DNA of 64,000 nucleotides, taken from NCBI GenBank assembly GCA_017303835.1, contig JAFLBI010000001.1, forward strand, positions 1,488,001 through 1,552,000. The letters run 5' to 3'. How positions within the stretch are numbered: position 1 is the first letter of the stretch; each line of letters begins with the position of its first letter. This DNA is from Chitinophagales bacterium (GTDB taxonomy: Bacteria; Bacteroidota; Bacteroidia; Chitinophagales; Chitinophagaceae). A program made the translations under genes and the position numbers. The notes below the pieces were generated by a model. It saw only the letters and a list, made by a program, of their open reading frames with translations, searched no databases and was not told the origin of the DNA. Below, in pieces: positions 63,555-64,000 of this stretch.

Positions 63555-64000
63555 TTATTGTGATAAATTGCGAATGGTTAATAACATTGTTGCAAGTGCA
63601 CCAACACCAGTTGTAATAGCTGTGATTTCCGCTAAACTTAGGCCCTTTCTTTCTTTACGAACTGGCACATATACTTCAGCACCTGCTTTTACTGTTGGGT
63701 AAGTAGTAAAAAATAAGAACTTACGGGTACTCTTTACTTCTCCGTTTGGATAAACAACATAGGCTTTGCGCTTTTGCCCTTCTGGTAAGACACCACCGGA
63801 TTCACGAATTACCTGTTTCACCGTTAAGCCGCTGCGGTACACAATCTTTTTTGGGAAATATACCCCACTGAAAGTCTGTACTGTTTGTACTTCTTTGGGT
63901 ACTTTAAGGATATCCCCTTCTTGCAAGACCACATCGTACACAGAACCAGGGCGGTCCAAAGCTTCCTGCAAACGGATGCCCACAATTTTCAGATCATCAC
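63555..64000 (-). CDS. Wza-like polysaccharide export protein (system B), 5' end beyond window
   Basis: The C-terminal 148 residues or so of a second SLBB exporter. The frame stays open through 64000, so the apparent start at 63983 is only an internal codon and the gene continues outside the window. The visible part has an SLBB end (GIRLQEALDRPGS, EGDILKVPKEVQTVQTF), YVVYPNGEVKSTRKFLFF and a hydrophobic C-terminal segment. It aligns closely with the end of the system A Wza. Confidence 0.9.
   Translation of the reverse strand, partial: DDLKIVGIRLQEALDRPGSVYDVVLQEGDILKVPKEVQTVQTFSGVYFPKKIVYRSGLTVKQVIRESGGVLPEGQKRKAYVVYPNGEVKSTRKFLFFTTYPTVKAGAEVYVPVRKERKGLSLAEITAITTGVGALATMLLTIRNLSQ

Overview
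The window looks like a chromosomal segment of a Bacteroidota bacterium, most likely from the Chitinophagales/Chitinophagaceae. The evidence is a subtilase with a C-terminal type IX secretion sorting domain, promoters with the Bacteroidota TAnnTTTG -7 box placed almost on the start codon, a short ATP synthase epsilon subunit, a DUF4292 lipoprotein, the divergent FtsL-like protein of the phylum, and an exosortase of the kind found in this group. The family-level assignment is inference.

Left part (1-20.5 kb) is housekeeping. The start of a division and cell-wall cluster runs leftward (mraZ, rsmH, ftsL-like, ftsI). A 460-base intergenic region separates it from queA and carries an MraZ-type operator and an unexpected cluster of DnaA-box matches. 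Then come a solitary sensor kinase, a YqgE/AlgH protein, a very large secreted subtilase, a small lipoprotein, atpDC, a glpK-glpD-glpF glycerol operon, and a dut / DUF4292 / EnvC-like operon.

Middle part (20.6-36.4 kb) is a first Wzx/Wzy-type polysaccharide system. Three rightward genes (WecG/TagA glycosyltransferase, polytopic polyprenyl glycosylphosphotransferase, Wzi-like outer-membrane protein) converge on a nine-gene leftward operon (two Wzi-like proteins, Wza, Wzz, GT2, GT25, Wzy/ligase, Wzx, GT9-like).

Between the two polysaccharide systems lies a 1.6 kb gene-free island (36.4-38.0 kb) packed with hairpins and dispersed-repeat-like units, followed by an exosortase and a small membrane partner.

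Right part (38.9-64 kb) is a second, visibly more AT-rich polysaccharide system: one uninterrupted leftward run of 25 genes with no gap above 33 bases. It starts with its own Wza (cut by the window edge) and Wzz. It then encodes CMP-legionaminic-acid-type synthesis (LegB, LegC, NeuD-like, NeuB/LegI, PtmE, NeuA/LegF), an acetamidino-type amidation module (HisF-like, HisH-like, PP-loop amidotransferase), a flippase and polymerase, UDP-L-FucNAc synthesis (CapE, CapF, CapG) with a matching glycosyltransferase, a PglC-like phosphoglycosyl transferase, an ATP-grasp / SDR / metallophosphoesterase cassette, and a PglE/PglF-like pair. The most notable signals are the HisF paralogue whose catalytic Asp130 is Glu, the missing LegG step, the DnaA-box cluster, the structured non-coding island, and the exosortase without a visible substrate.
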